Shown: positions 34,430 through 43,907, counted from the stretch's first letter. The stretch is 50,109 nt of DNA from an uncultured Dorea sp. (GCA_910584095.1 CAJTYU010000022.1:1-50109), one strand, 5' to 3'. Numbers and translations: made by a program. Notes: generated by a model from the sequence alone, not told the origin.

Positions 34430-36259
34430 ATGGATACGTATAAAATAAACTGGCTGAAAATAATAAAGAAGCTTTCGCCGTATAACATAAAAAAAGGTTT
34501 GCTTTATTTGAAACATTTTGGACCGAAGGAATTTTGGATCCGTCTGACAGAACGGTTTCAGACAGACGACGTGGATTATGAGGAGTGGTATAGGAACCAT
34601 AAGCCGCTTATGGAAGAGCTTGAAAAGCAGCGGAAAAAGGTGTTTGATTATATGCCGTTAATCAGCATTCTTGTGCCTGTGTACAATACTCCGGAAGAGT
34701 TCCTCAAACAAATGATTCAATCTGTAAGAAAGCAGACCTACGGTAATTGGGAATTATGTATTGCTAATGCCAGCCCGGATGATGCGCGCCTGACGGAAAT
34801 TTTAAAGATTGCAAAGAATGGAGACAGCCGGATTAGGATTGCGGATGCGCCCGAAAACGAGGGGATTGCGCAGAATACCAACGCAGCTTTGAAGATAGCT
34901 TCCGGGGAATATGTGGGCTTCTTAGACCATGACGATCTGCTTACCCCGGATGCGCTGTATGAGATGGCAAAGGCAATCAATGAGAATAACAGACCGGAGG
35001 CGCTGTATTCGGATGAGGACAAGATAACAACGGATTTGGCGGAGCATTTTCAGCCGCATATGAAGCCGGATTTCAATAAGGATCTTTTGAGATCCAATAA
35101 TTATATTACTCATTTTTTTGTGGCGGCGAAACGCTTAATTGATCGAGTGGGAAGCCTTGACGCGACATATAACGGGGCGCAGGATTATGAGCTGATACTT
35201 CGGTGTACGGAACAGGCGGAAGGGATCGTGCATGTTCCGAGAATCCTTTATCACTGGCGGGTTCACAAAGCGTCCACGGCGGATAATCCGGCAAGCAAGA
35301 TGTACGCTTTTGACGCTGGAAAACGCGCGATAGAGGCTCATTTGAAGCGCTGCGGTGAATTGGGAACGGTGAGTCATAAAAAGGATCTGGGATTTTATCG
35401 TGTTAAATATGAGGTTTGGGGAAATCCGCTGGTATCCATTATAATCCCAAATAAAGACCAGGCGGATACTCTGGAACAGTGCCTTAAGTCGATTGAGAAA
35501 TCAACCTATAGGAATTATGAGATTATTATCGTAGAAAATAACAGTACAAAGGAAGAAACCTTTGCATATTATAAGAGGATTGAATCAGACAGGATTAAGG
35601 TCATCTATTGGCCGGATGAGTTTAATTATTCTGCAATTAATAACTTTGGCGTGAAGCATGCAAAAGGAGATTATCTGCTGCTGCTTAATAACGATGCGGA
35701 GGTTATTACCGAAGACTGGCTTGAGGAACTGGTTGCAAACTGCCAGAGAAAGGATGTTGGCATTGTCGGAGCGAAGCTCTACTATCCGGATGATACGATT
35801 CAGCATGCGGGAATCGTGATAGGCATCGGCGGCGTGGCGGGAGCCGTATTTGTGGGAATGCCGCGGGTGTATTCCGGTTATCTGCATAAAGCGTCTATTC
35901 AGCAGGATCTGAGCGCCGTAACGGCAGCCTGTATGATGGTTAAGCGTTCCGTATATGAAGAACTGGGCGGTTTGGAAGAGAAAAAGCTTAAGGTGGCTTT
36001 TAATGATGTTGATTTTTGCCTGAGAGCCCGTGACAAGGGCTATCTGGTAGTGTATAATCCTTATGTGGAGTTATATCATCATGAGTCGAAGTCGAGAGGG
36101 ACAGAGGATTCGAAACAGAAGGTGCGCAGGTTCCAGGATGAGATTGAGTATATGAGAAGCCATTGGCTGAAGCTTTTAAAGGATGGCGACCCAATGTATA
36201 ATCCGAACCTTACCCTGACGAAATGGGATTATACGCTCAGGAATAACCAGAGAGGGTAG
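34430..36259 (+). CDS. family 2 glycosyltransferase with two GT-A domains
   Basis: A 609-aa protein with two tandem GT2 domains. The first starts ISILVPVYNTPEEF and has the metal-binding D166-H-D-D169 motif. The second starts VSIIIPNKDQADTLEQC and has LLLNNDAEV with D422. An N-terminal region of about 75 residues precedes them. Such two-domain enzymes occur in rhamnan and O-antigen assembly and can add two sugars in turn. AGGAGAG lies 5 nt before the ATG. It is followed 4 nt later by another GT2 gene, and the nearby rhamnose operon suggests dTDP-rhamnose as donor, which is inferred. Confidence 0.8.
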   Translation: MDTYKINWLKIIKKLSPYNIKKGLLYLKHFGPKEFWIRLTERFQTDDVDYEEWYRNHKPLMEELEKQRKKVFDYMPLISILVPVYNTPEEFLKQMIQSVRKQTYGNWELCIANASPDDARLTEILKIAKNGDSRIRIADAPENEGIAQNTNAALKIASGEYVGFLDHDDLLTPDALYEMAKAINENNRPEALYSDEDKITTDLAEHFQPHMKPDFNKDLLRSNNYITHFFVAAKRLIDRVGSLDATYNGAQDYELILRCTEQAEGIVHVPRILYHWRVHKASTADNPASKMYAFDAGKRAIEAHLKRCGELGTVSHKKDLGFYRVKYEVWGNPLVSIIIPNKDQADTLEQCLKSIEKSTYRNYEIIIVENNSTKEETFAYYKRIESDRIKVIYWPDEFNYSAINNFGVKHAKGDYLLLLNNDAEVITEDWLEELVANCQRKDVGIVGAKLYYPDDTIQHAGIVIGIGGVAGAVFVGMPRVYSGYLHKASIQQDLSAVTAACMMVKRSVYEELGGLEEKKLKVAFNDVDFCLRARDKGYLVVYNPYVELYHHESKSRGTEDSKQKVRRFQDEIEYMRSHWLKLLKDGDPMYNPNLTLTKWDYTLRNNQRG

Positions 36260-36263
36260 ATAT

Positions 36264-37217
36264 ATGTGTGAAGTGACGATAGTAATACCAAATTATAACG
36301 GGCGGAAATATTTAGTTCCCTGCTTGGAGGCGCTGTATGGAATGACGGCTGTGGATATGGAAGTAGTTGTGGTAGATAACGGTTCGGAGGATCAGAGCAT
36401 AGAGGAAGCAGAACGGTTATATCCGCAGGTTCGGTATATGCTTCTGGATAAAAACTATGGATTCTGCAGGGCAGTTAACGAGGGAATTCAGGCGTCTCGT
36501 ACAGAGTATGTGTTATTGCTGAACAATGATACAGAAATAAAAAAGGGATTTGTAGAGAATCTGCTTCGTACGATAAAGAAAAGTCCGAAGATATTCTCTG
36601 TAGAGTCGAAAATGATACAGTATGGAAACCATAATTTAATTGACAGCGCCGGAACTTATTACAATGCATTGGGCTGGGCTTTTGCCAGAGGCAGGGATTC
36701 CTCAGCCGGGAAATACAACCGAAGGAGCAGGACGTTTGCGGCATGCGCGGGCGCTGCCATTTACAGGAAAAGTGTGTTTGAAGAAATTGGCGGTTTCGAT
36801 GAGAATTATTTTGCATATTTAGAAGATATTGATATGGGGTATCGCGCCAGAATATATGGTTATATTAATCTATATGAACCGAAGGCGGAAGTGATCCATG
36901 TGGGAAGCGCCGCAAGCGGTTCCAGATATAATGAATTTAAGACGATGTATTCGGCAAGAAATAATATTTATTTGATTTATAAGAATATGCCGTGGCCGCA
37001 GATTCTGCTGAACCTTCCTGTCCTGACGGCGGGTTTTTTGGCAAAGGCAGTATTTTTCTGGAAGAAGGGGCTTGGAAGAGTATATCTGAAGAGTCTGGCG
37101 GACGGATTTGTAATGTGCCAGAGCCGTGATAAGCTGGCATATAAGAAAGACCATCTTCAGAATTACGTACAGATACAGAAGGAACTTTGGGTAAATATGA
37201 TACGCAGATTTTCATAA
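36264..37217 (+). CDS. family 2 glycosyltransferase, rhamnosyltransferase-like
   Basis: A 317-aa GT-A protein. VTIVIPNYNGRKYL and VVVVDNGSEDQS form the nucleotide-binding start, LLLNNDTE holds the metal-binding D89, and GGFDENYFAYLEDIDMGYRAR is the acceptor-side motif seen in WbbL-like rhamnosyltransferases. A hydrophobic C-terminal patch (about residues 238-275) may contact the membrane. GAGGG lies about 7 nt before the ATG and the gene follows the two-domain GT by 4 nt. Rhamnosyl transfer is a likely assignment, not proven. Confidence 0.8.
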   Translation: MCEVTIVIPNYNGRKYLVPCLEALYGMTAVDMEVVVVDNGSEDQSIEEAERLYPQVRYMLLDKNYGFCRAVNEGIQASRTEYVLLLNNDTEIKKGFVENLLRTIKKSPKIFSVESKMIQYGNHNLIDSAGTYYNALGWAFARGRDSSAGKYNRRSRTFAACAGAAIYRKSVFEEIGGFDENYFAYLEDIDMGYRARIYGYINLYEPKAEVIHVGSAASGSRYNEFKTMYSARNNIYLIYKNMPWPQILLNLPVLTAGFLAKAVFFWKKGLGRVYLKSLADGFVMCQSRDKLAYKKDHLQNYVQIQKELWVNMIRRFS

Positions 37218-37254
37218 GCCGGAGATTATTAAGAGCGCCTTAAGAGTCTGCGGC

Positions 37255-37283
37255 TTGCCCTTTTGGAAAAAGTATAGTATGAT
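37255..37283 (+). promoter_or_regulatory. sigma-A-type promoter of the WbaP-like gene
   Basis: TTGCCC (37255-37260) and TATGAT (37278-37283) are exactly 17 nt apart and lie 35 nt upstream of the TTG start. An AAGCCG/CGGCTT inverted repeat just upstream could end the previous transcript. Confidence 0.55.
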
Positions 37284-37317
37284 AGTAAAGATGTAAAAAG
37301 CAAAAGATGGTGATTTT

Positions 37318-38721
37318 TTGATAAAGAACAATCAGAATTTATTAAACCGAATACACGTTTTTTTGGATGCAGTGGTCATAATTATATCTTATGTTATGTC
37401 ATGGTATCTGCGGTTTAAGGCGGGTATCTTTCCGGTGGATGCATGGTATCTGTCGCTGAGTGTGTATATGTCAGCGCTTATTTTTGTTGTGCCCGGATAT
37501 TTGATTCTGTATTATTTATTTCAGCTTTATACGCCGAAGCGGGTACAGGGACGCAGGCTGGAGGCATGGCATGTGCTTCAGGCGAATGTTATCGGCTTTA
37601 TGGCGTTTATATTGATTCTGTATTTAAGGCATCAGACAGATTTTTCCAGAAGGATGCTTTTTATATTTTTGTGCATCAATATATTTTTAGAAGTACTGAT
37701 GCGCAATGCGATACGCATGTTCCTGCGCAAAATCCGCAGCCAGGGGCTGAATCAGAAGCATATTCTTTTGATTGGCTATAGCCGGGCGTCGGAACAATAT
37801 ATCGACCGGATTCTTCAGAATCCGCAATGGGGATATACGGTAAGAGGGATTTTGGCAGATAATTCGCCGCGGGGGACAGAGTATCGGGGAATTAAGGTTT
37901 TAGGCCGGATTGATAATCTGATGATCGTACTGCCGCAGAACAGGCTGGATGAGATCGTAATCACACTGGGCCTGGCGGAATACCATAAGCTGGAGCGTAT
38001 TGTAAATATGTGTGAGAAATCCGGGGTTCATACGAAGTTTATTCCGGATTATAATAATGTAATTCCTACAAAGCCTTATACGGAGGATCTACTGGGGCTT
38101 CCGGTGATTAATATCCGCAGGGTACCCTTAAGCGATCCGTTAAATAAGCTGGTAAAGAGAATGATAGACCTCTTTGGAGCTGCGGTCGCGCTGATTTTGT
38201 TTTCTCCCGTTATGCTTGGAACAATGATTGCTATTAAGCTGACTTCGCCGGGGCCGCTTATATTTAAGCAGGAGAGGGTAGGACTTCAGAACAGGCCCTT
38301 TGAGATGTACAAGTTCCGTTCAATGGTGGTGCAGGATAAAGAAGTTGAGAAAAAGGGATGGACAACAAAGGACGATCCAAGGGTAACCGGTGTTGGGAAG
38401 TTTATCCGCAGGACAAGCATTGATGAACTTCCGCAGCTGATCAACGTATTTAAAGGAGATATGAGCCTTGTGGGGCCGAGACCGGAACGGACGCAGTTTG
38501 TTGAAAAATTCCGGGAGGAGATTCCCAGATATATGATTAAGCATCAGGTTAGGCCGGGACTTACCGGATGGGCTCAGGTAAATGGATATCGCGGAGATAC
38601 TTCTATCAGGAAACGGATAGAGTGTGATTTATATTATATTGAAAACTGGACATTGGGGTTGGATTTTAAGATTCTGATTATGACATTTTTTAAAGGATTC
38701 GTTAATAAGAATGCCTATTAA
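37318..38721 (+). CDS. WbaP/CpsE-type polyprenyl glycosylphosphotransferase
   Basis: A 467-aa long-form initiating transferase. Four or five N-terminal transmembrane helices lead to a CoA-binding-like Rossmann domain (HILLIGYSRASEQYI) and a C-terminal catalytic domain with FEMYKFRSMV, RTSIDELPQL and LVGPRPERTQF. It attaches a hexose-1-phosphate (often glucose or galactose) to undecaprenyl phosphate. The start is TTG 37318, since the next ATG would remove part of the first helix; GGTGA lies close upstream. The GTs on either side suggest it starts the rhamnose-containing polymer, separate from the PglC-like enzyme at 8.3 kb. Confidence 0.87.
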   Translation: MIKNNQNLLNRIHVFLDAVVIIISYVMSWYLRFKAGIFPVDAWYLSLSVYMSALIFVVPGYLILYYLFQLYTPKRVQGRRLEAWHVLQANVIGFMAFILILYLRHQTDFSRRMLFIFLCINIFLEVLMRNAIRMFLRKIRSQGLNQKHILLIGYSRASEQYIDRILQNPQWGYTVRGILADNSPRGTEYRGIKVLGRIDNLMIVLPQNRLDEIVITLGLAEYHKLERIVNMCEKSGVHTKFIPDYNNVIPTKPYTEDLLGLPVINIRRVPLSDPLNKLVKRMIDLFGAAVALILFSPVMLGTMIAIKLTSPGPLIFKQERVGLQNRPFEMYKFRSMVVQDKEVEKKGWTTKDDPRVTGVGKFIRRTSIDELPQLINVFKGDMSLVGPRPERTQFVEKFREEIPRYMIKHQVRPGLTGWAQVNGYRGDTSIRKRIECDLYYIENWTLGLDFKILIMTFFKGFVNKNAY

Positions 38722-38737
38722 TTAGGAGAGACAGATT

Positions 38738-39922
38738 ATGGGGCGCAGAGGCAGCCGAAGAAGAGACGGCGGAAGAGATTATGGAAGAGACCGAAGAAGG
38801 AATAGTGGAAGAGACCGAAAAAGGAATAATGGGAGAGACGGCAGAAGGCTGTCTAAGAGAGAGCAGGAGCTGCGCAGGCAGAAGCAGAGAAAGAAAAGGA
38901 AGAAGAGGATTCTGATACTGATTGTGGAGCTTTTCTTATTGTGCGTGCTTGGAATTGCGGCTTTCGCAATGTATAAGCTGGATCTGCTGAACTCTACATC
39001 GTTAAACGGTCTGTTGAATAATGGAATGAGCCAGGAGGGATATATGAATGTGGCTCTCTTTGGTACGGATAACAGAAAAGGAGAGACCGCGGGAGTAAGA
39101 AGCGACTGTATTATTGTGGCCAGCATAAATAATGAGACGAAGGAGGTTAAACTCCTGTCGGTATACAGAGACACATTTTTAAAAACGGGCGATGAAACTT
39201 ATGATAAGGCCAATTCCGCTTTTGCGCTGGGAGGACCAGAGGCGGCGATTAATATGCTGAACCGGAATCTTGATTTGGATATTGAAGATTACGTCAGTGT
39301 TAATTTCCTTGCGCTTGCAGATGTTGTGGATCTGCTTGGAGGAATTGAATTGGAGTTGTCCGCGCCGGAGGTAGTCCATATGAATAATTATTGTGTGGAA
39401 ACTTCTGAGATTACAGGAAAATCCTATGAGAGAATTGAACCTGAGGAGGCGGGGACTTATCATCTGAACGGTGTTCAGGCGGTATCTTACACCCGAATCC
39501 GATATACAGACGGCGGAGATTTTCAGCGTACGGCCAGACAGAGGCTGGTAATTGAAAAGATTGTTGAAAAAGCAAAAAAAGCAAAGCTGAGTACGATTAA
39601 CAATATTATAGATACGGTATTTCCGGAAATTTCTACCAGCTTTACATCAGCCGAAATCATAAAGCTGAGCGCTGGACTGATGAAGTATTCTATTGGAGAG
39701 AGTCAGGGATTTCCTCAGGAGACGGCGCTGCCGGAATCAATACCTGGCTATAGCGGCTCTTATGTAGTTCCGGTAGGGCTGGAACAGAATGTGAGACAGG
39801 CGCATGAATTTTTATTCCCGGATAAGGAGTACGAGCCGACGGAGATATTAACGCAGATTAGCAGTGATATAAGCTATCTGACGGGAATCTATCCGGAAAC
39901 GTCTGAAAGTGGAGAAGAGTGA
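38738..39922 (+). CDS. LytR-CpsA-Psr family glycopolymer ligase
   Basis: A 394-aa protein with an Arg/Gly-rich cytoplasmic N-terminus, one transmembrane helix (about residues 58-80) and an extracellular LCP domain from about residue 104. MNVALFGTDNR, SVYRDTFL, NLDLDIEDYVSVNF and YTRIRYTDGGDFQRTARQR carry the usual conserved Arg and Asp residues. LCP enzymes move undecaprenyl-PP-linked polymers onto peptidoglycan. AGGAGAG lies about 8 nt before the ATG. The second LCP gene at 41.0 kb is very similar across this domain. Confidence 0.88.
   Translation: MGRRGSRRRDGGRDYGRDRRRNSGRDRKRNNGRDGRRLSKREQELRRQKQRKKRKKRILILIVELFLLCVLGIAAFAMYKLDLLNSTSLNGLLNNGMSQEGYMNVALFGTDNRKGETAGVRSDCIIVASINNETKEVKLLSVYRDTFLKTGDETYDKANSAFALGGPEAAINMLNRNLDLDIEDYVSVNFLALADVVDLLGGIELELSAPEVVHMNNYCVETSEITGKSYERIEPEEAGTYHLNGVQAVSYTRIRYTDGGDFQRTARQRLVIEKIVEKAKKAKLSTINNIIDTVFPEISTSFTSAEIIKLSAGLMKYSIGESQGFPQETALPESIPGYSGSYVVPVGLEQNVRQAHEFLFPDKEYEPTEILTQISSDISYLTGIYPETSESGEE
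38783..38854 (+). repeat. three 24-bp coding repeats (Arg-rich tail of LCP protein)
   Basis: Units 38783-38806 are not identical to, but clearly related to, 38807-38830 and 38831-38854. They encode GRDRRRNS, GRDRKRNN and GRDGRRLS-like octapeptides in frame. The first unit is preceded by related GRD codons. The tail is strongly basic and probably contacts lipid headgroups. Confidence 0.7.
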
Positions 39923-39923
39923 G

Positions 39924-40856
39924 ATGGAAAATTGTGTAATTGACGCAGTGATACCCGTGTATAAACCGGATAAGAAATTTGCTGAATTAATACACAGGTT
40001 ACAGATGCAGCGTTTTAAAGTAAGAAATATTATCTTAATGCATACAAAAGATGGAAATGATTTGATGCATTCGGAATGTTTAACAGGGTATGATAATATT
40101 ATCATAGAGGAGATAGAACCAGAGGAGTTTGACCATGGAGGAACAAGAGACAGAGGAATCCATATGTCGGACGCGGATTATGTGCTTTGTATGACGCAGG
40201 ATGCAGTGCCGGCTGATCCATTTCTGACGAAGCGGCTTGTGGAGTGTATGGATGATAGCCGGACGGCGGCCGCTTACGCAAGACAGCTCCCATGGCGGGA
40301 ATGCAGATTACTTGAACGCTATACCAGACAGTTTAATTATCCGGAAAACAGTGTGGTAAAAACAAGGGAGGATTTGGATGCAATGGGTATAAAAACCTAT
40401 TTCTGTTCCAATGTCTGCGCGCTGTATAGAAGAAGCATTTATGATAAAATGGGAGGTTTTGAGAAAAAGACGATATTTAATGAAGACATGATTTATGCAG
40501 CGGTCTGTATACAAAATGGATATAAGATCGTATATGAAGCCGATGCGAAAGTAAGACACTCCCATAATTATACGAACCGCCAGCAGTTCCAGCGAAATTT
40601 TGATCTGGCTGTATCTCAGGCGCAGCATCCGGAGATTTTTGAAGGAGTCAAATCCGAGTCGGAGGGGATTCGGATGGTTAAGAGCGCGGCGGCATATTTT
40701 GTGAAATGCGGGCATCCGTTTATGGTTATCAGACTGGCTATATCGAGCGCAGCAAAATACTTTGGATATTTTCTGGGAAAACATTACCGTATGCTGCCTC
40801 GCGCAGTAATTGTAAGGTGTACAATGAGCCCTAGATATTGGGCGGATGGAAAATAG
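39924..40856 (+). CDS. family 2 glycosyltransferase, RfbF/RgpB-like rhamnosyltransferase
   Basis: A 310-aa GT-A protein that starts DAVIPVYKPDKKF and contains FDHGGTRDRG (residues 69-78), a motif typical of RfbF-type rhamnosyltransferases, then MTQDAVP with the metal-binding aspartate and GGFEKKTIFNEDM. ATG 39924 is chosen because GGAG lies 9 nt upstream; it follows the stop of the first LCP gene by 1 nt. Coupled translation with an LCP ligase fits a role in building the polymer that the ligase attaches. The donor is probably dTDP-rhamnose. Confidence 0.82.
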   Translation: MENCVIDAVIPVYKPDKKFAELIHRLQMQRFKVRNIILMHTKDGNDLMHSECLTGYDNIIIEEIEPEEFDHGGTRDRGIHMSDADYVLCMTQDAVPADPFLTKRLVECMDDSRTAAAYARQLPWRECRLLERYTRQFNYPENSVVKTREDLDAMGIKTYFCSNVCALYRRSIYDKMGGFEKKTIFNEDMIYAAVCIQNGYKIVYEADAKVRHSHNYTNRQQFQRNFDLAVSQAQHPEIFEGVKSESEGIRMVKSAAAYFVKCGHPFMVIRLAISSAAKYFGYFLGKHYRMLPRAVIVRCTMSPRYWADGK

Positions 40857-40876
40857 CAAAAAGTAAAGGAAAAAAG

Positions 40877-40905
40877 TTGAAATTTCATAGGAAATAATGT
40901 AATAT
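40877..40905 (+). promoter_or_regulatory. candidate promoter of the second LCP gene
   Basis: TTGAAA (40877-40882) and TAATAT (40900-40905) are spaced by 17 nt. An alternative extended -10 (TGCTATATT) lies at 40917-40925. Either would drive the gene starting at 40961. Confidence 0.45.
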
Positions 40906-40960
40906 GTAAGTCGAGTTGCTATATTTGTTAACGAAATGTTACAAAAGAAAGGATGTTACG

Positions 40961-42313
40961 ATGGCAGGGAGATCACGCAGAAGGAAAACGCACGGCTTTG
41001 GGACATGGTCTATAGGAAAGAAGCTGGGTGTGATTTTGGGCGGTACATTTGCTACGGTTGCGGCTACAGGAGCGGTTCTGGTAGCCAGTAAGATGACGAA
41101 ATTAGAGACGACAGAACTGGATACAGATAAGCTGAATATTGCAGAAACGGACGAAGAGACGGAGACGGGTTATCTGAACGTGGCGTTGTTTGGATTAGAC
41201 TCGAGGGAGAATGATTTGGGTAAGGGCAACCGCAGCGATACAATGATGATTGCCAGTTTGAATAAGGCAACGAAAGAGGTAAAGCTGGTTTCCATTTATC
41301 GGGATACGCTTCTTGAGCTGGATGACGGAAGCTATAATAAAGCGAATTCGGCGTATTCTTTTGGCGGGCCGGAGGGCGCGATATCTCTGATTAACCGGAA
41401 CCTTGATATGAATATTGAAAAATATGTAACGGTTAACTTTAACGCTCTGGTGGATGTCATTGACGCATTGGGAGGAATTGATATTGAGATGGCCGCGCCG
41501 GAGGTAGTTCATATGAATAACTATTGCGTAGAGACCGCCAAGGTTACGGGCAAATCCTATGAAAAAATTGAACCTGAAGTGGATGGAACCTATCATCTGA
41601 ACGGGGTACAGGCGGTTTCGTTTTCTAGAATCCGTTATACAGACGGCGGTGATTTCAGGCGTGCAATCAGACAAAGAATGGTTCTTTCACTGATTGCGGA
41701 AAAAGCTCAGACCATGAATCTGAGTACGATTAATAAGATTATTGACAGCGTGTTTCCTCAGGTTTCGACAAACTTTACTTTGGCTGAAATGATTGGATAC
41801 GCCAAAGATTTTAAAGAATATAAGATGGGAGACACCATGGGATTCCCGGAAAAAAATACAACGGATATGCTGAATGTCGTTGGCAGCGTGGTTATTCCGC
41901 AGACTCTTACTTCGAATGTAACGGATGTACACAAGTTTCTATTTGGAAACGACGGCTATCAGGCGTCTTCCAAAATTACCCAGATTGAAGGCGGAATAGC
42001 GACGAAAGCGGCGGACAGATCGACGGGAGGAGTCGTTTCTGACGAGGATGATACATATTATCCTCCGAATGATTACGACTACGGCGATTATGATGATGAC
42101 AGTACATGGGACGGTAATTCTGGCGGAGATAGCTATGGTGATGGGAACGGCGGTTCCAGCGGAGATGGCTCCGGAGGAGGCGATGACAGCGGTTGGGGCG
42201 ACGTTTCTGGCGGAGACGGTTCCGAAGGAGGCGATGATTTCAGTGGCGGAGACACAGGAGGCGACGCCGGAGGAGATACCGGCGGCGACTATACCGAAAG
42301 CTACACGGAGTAA
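40961..42313 (+). CDS. LytR-CpsA-Psr family ligase with Gly/Asp-rich tail
   Basis: A 450-aa LCP protein. A basic N-terminus and one transmembrane helix (about residues 21-44) precede the LCP domain (LNVALFGLDSR, SIYRDTLL, FSRIRYTDGGDFRR). The domain is closely similar to that of the LCP gene at 38.7 kb, including the shared PEVVHMNNYCVET segment, which implies duplication. From about residue 355 a Gly/Asp/Ser-rich, Tyr-dotted tail of about 90 residues ends the protein. ATG 40961 is chosen because GAAAGGA lies 7 nt upstream; the frame extends to TTG 40916. Attachment of a wall polymer is the expected function. Confidence 0.87.
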   Translation: MAGRSRRRKTHGFGTWSIGKKLGVILGGTFATVAATGAVLVASKMTKLETTELDTDKLNIAETDEETETGYLNVALFGLDSRENDLGKGNRSDTMMIASLNKATKEVKLVSIYRDTLLELDDGSYNKANSAYSFGGPEGAISLINRNLDMNIEKYVTVNFNALVDVIDALGGIDIEMAAPEVVHMNNYCVETAKVTGKSYEKIEPEVDGTYHLNGVQAVSFSRIRYTDGGDFRRAIRQRMVLSLIAEKAQTMNLSTINKIIDSVFPQVSTNFTLAEMIGYAKDFKEYKMGDTMGFPEKNTTDMLNVVGSVVIPQTLTSNVTDVHKFLFGNDGYQASSKITQIEGGIATKAADRSTGGVVSDEDDTYYPPNDYDYGDYDDDSTWDGNSGGDSYGDGNGGSSGDGSGGGDDSGWGDVSGGDGSEGGDDFSGGDTGGDAGGDTGGDYTESYTE

Positions 42314-42338
42314 GATTGTATCTGGGAGAGGATAAAAG

Positions 42339-43871
42339 ATGAAGAGACTAAAAAGGATATTTGCATTAATGATTTGTGCAGGTGTGATGTTTATGATATG
42401 CGGAATCGAATCATTTGCGGCGAACGGTGAATTGAGATTTTCGGATCCGTCTACTACTGTAGGAGCGAATGTGGATATCACGGCGAAGCTGAGCGCAGAT
42501 GAGGGGGTCGGCTCCGTAACGGCGACGTTGTCCTATGACAGCCAGTATTTGAAGTTTGTAGGCGGAAACGGAGCTGTGGACACAGGCGGCCAGATTCAAT
42601 TGACCGGAGACGGAGGCGGGAACAGGGAGGTAAGCTGGACCTTGCAGTTTCAGGCCTTGGCAGAAGGCTCCAGTCAGATTACGATTGCATCGGTGTCTGC
42701 ATCTGCATCCGGAGGCGGCGATATCTCGGTAACTCAGGGAAATTCTACCGTAACGATCGGCCCCGGAGATCCGTCTTTGATTACGCAGTCGGAACAGCCG
42801 GCGGCAGGAGCCGGAGGAGGCGGCAATATTGAGATTGACGGCCAACCTTATACTGTATCGGCGGAAATTCCGGATGTTTTGATTCCGGAGGGATTTGTAA
42901 AGGCTGATTTAACCTATGGCGGTCAGGTATATGCCGCAACTAGACAGGAAGTTGGAACTATCTATGCGGTATATCTGGCTAATCCGGAGGGAGAACAGGA
43001 TTTTTATCTGTATGATCCGGAAACAGAAACATTTTCTAAGTTTGAGCAGGTAAGCGTGTCTGATACCAGATATATTGTATTATTAAGCGAGGATAAGAGT
43101 TCGGAACTTCCGGAGAATCTGCAGAGAACAACCATGGCGGTGAATGGAAAGGAATTTCCGGCGTGGCAGAATGTTGATGCGAGCTCTTATTATGTAGTAT
43201 ATGCTTTGAATAGCGACGGTGAAAAGGGCTATTATCAGTATGATACGCTTGACGGAACCTATCAGCGCTATATGCCGGAATCGGCAGATAAAGCGGATCA
43301 GGATGATGATAAAAAGGCGGGGATTCTGAATAAACTGCGCAATAATCTGGATAAGGTGATTCTGGTTGTATGGGGAATCTTTGTGGTAATGCTGATCGTA
43401 ATCATCATTCTTGCTATTAAGCTCCGTCATCGCAATCTGGAACTGGACGATCTGTATGATGAGTATGGCATTGATATGGAGGATGAAGAAGAGAAAGAAG
43501 TATTTCCTGACGAGAAGTCTAAGAAAAAGATTGGGAAGGAAGCAAAAAAGAACAAAAAGAAGAAATCAGAAGACGACTTTTATGATTTTGATGATGAAGA
43601 CGATCTGTACGATGAAGAAGGATTTGACGAAGAAGAGTATGAGGACAGCGAGTTAGATGAGGATGAATTCAGTGAATATGATGCGTCTGACTATGAGGAT
43701 GACGGTGATATCGAGGATTTGGACGCGATGCTGAATGCGAAGGTTCGTGTTAGAAAGCCGGCAAAGCGTCCGAAGATGGCATCGGCAGGTCCGGAGAAGC
43801 AGCCGAAAAGACAGATCGGCCATGCGGAGGATGACGATACATTTAAGATGGATCTGATTGATTTGGATTAA
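42339..43871 (+). CDS. cohesin-like domain membrane protein with acidic cytoplasmic tail
   Basis: A 510-aa protein with a signal peptide ending near SFA (residue 28). Residues about 30-145 resemble a cohesin-type beta sandwich (VGANVDITAKLSADEGVGSV, YDSQYLKFVGG, EVSWTLQFQA). A beta-rich middle region follows, then a transmembrane helix (about residues 340-362), a Lys-rich stretch and a strongly acidic Asp/Glu tail. The order signal-ectodomain-helix-acidic tail suggests a surface protein that contacts a basic partner inside the cell. It follows the second LCP gene by 25 nt and may be co-transcribed. No enzyme motif is seen. Confidence 0.65.
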   Translation: MKRLKRIFALMICAGVMFMICGIESFAANGELRFSDPSTTVGANVDITAKLSADEGVGSVTATLSYDSQYLKFVGGNGAVDTGGQIQLTGDGGGNREVSWTLQFQALAEGSSQITIASVSASASGGGDISVTQGNSTVTIGPGDPSLITQSEQPAAGAGGGGNIEIDGQPYTVSAEIPDVLIPEGFVKADLTYGGQVYAATRQEVGTIYAVYLANPEGEQDFYLYDPETETFSKFEQVSVSDTRYIVLLSEDKSSELPENLQRTTMAVNGKEFPAWQNVDASSYYVVYALNSDGEKGYYQYDTLDGTYQRYMPESADKADQDDDKKAGILNKLRNNLDKVILVVWGIFVVMLIVIIILAIKLRHRNLELDDLYDEYGIDMEDEEEKEVFPDEKSKKKIGKEAKKNKKKKSEDDFYDFDDEDDLYDEEGFDEEEYEDSELDEDEFSEYDASDYEDDGDIEDLDAMLNAKVRVRKPAKRPKMASAGPEKQPKRQIGHAEDDDTFKMDLIDLD

Positions 43872-43877
43872 TATCTA

Positions 43878-43907
43878 GGGAGGATACAGCAGTGTCCTCC
43901 CAATTTT
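43878..43907 (+). terminator. hairpin terminator between cohesin-like gene and glmS
   Basis: GGGAGGATAC (43878-43887) pairs with GTGTCCTCCC (43892-43901) over a 4-nt loop with one G-T pair, followed by AATTTT. The short T-run makes it a moderate terminator. Confidence 0.6.
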
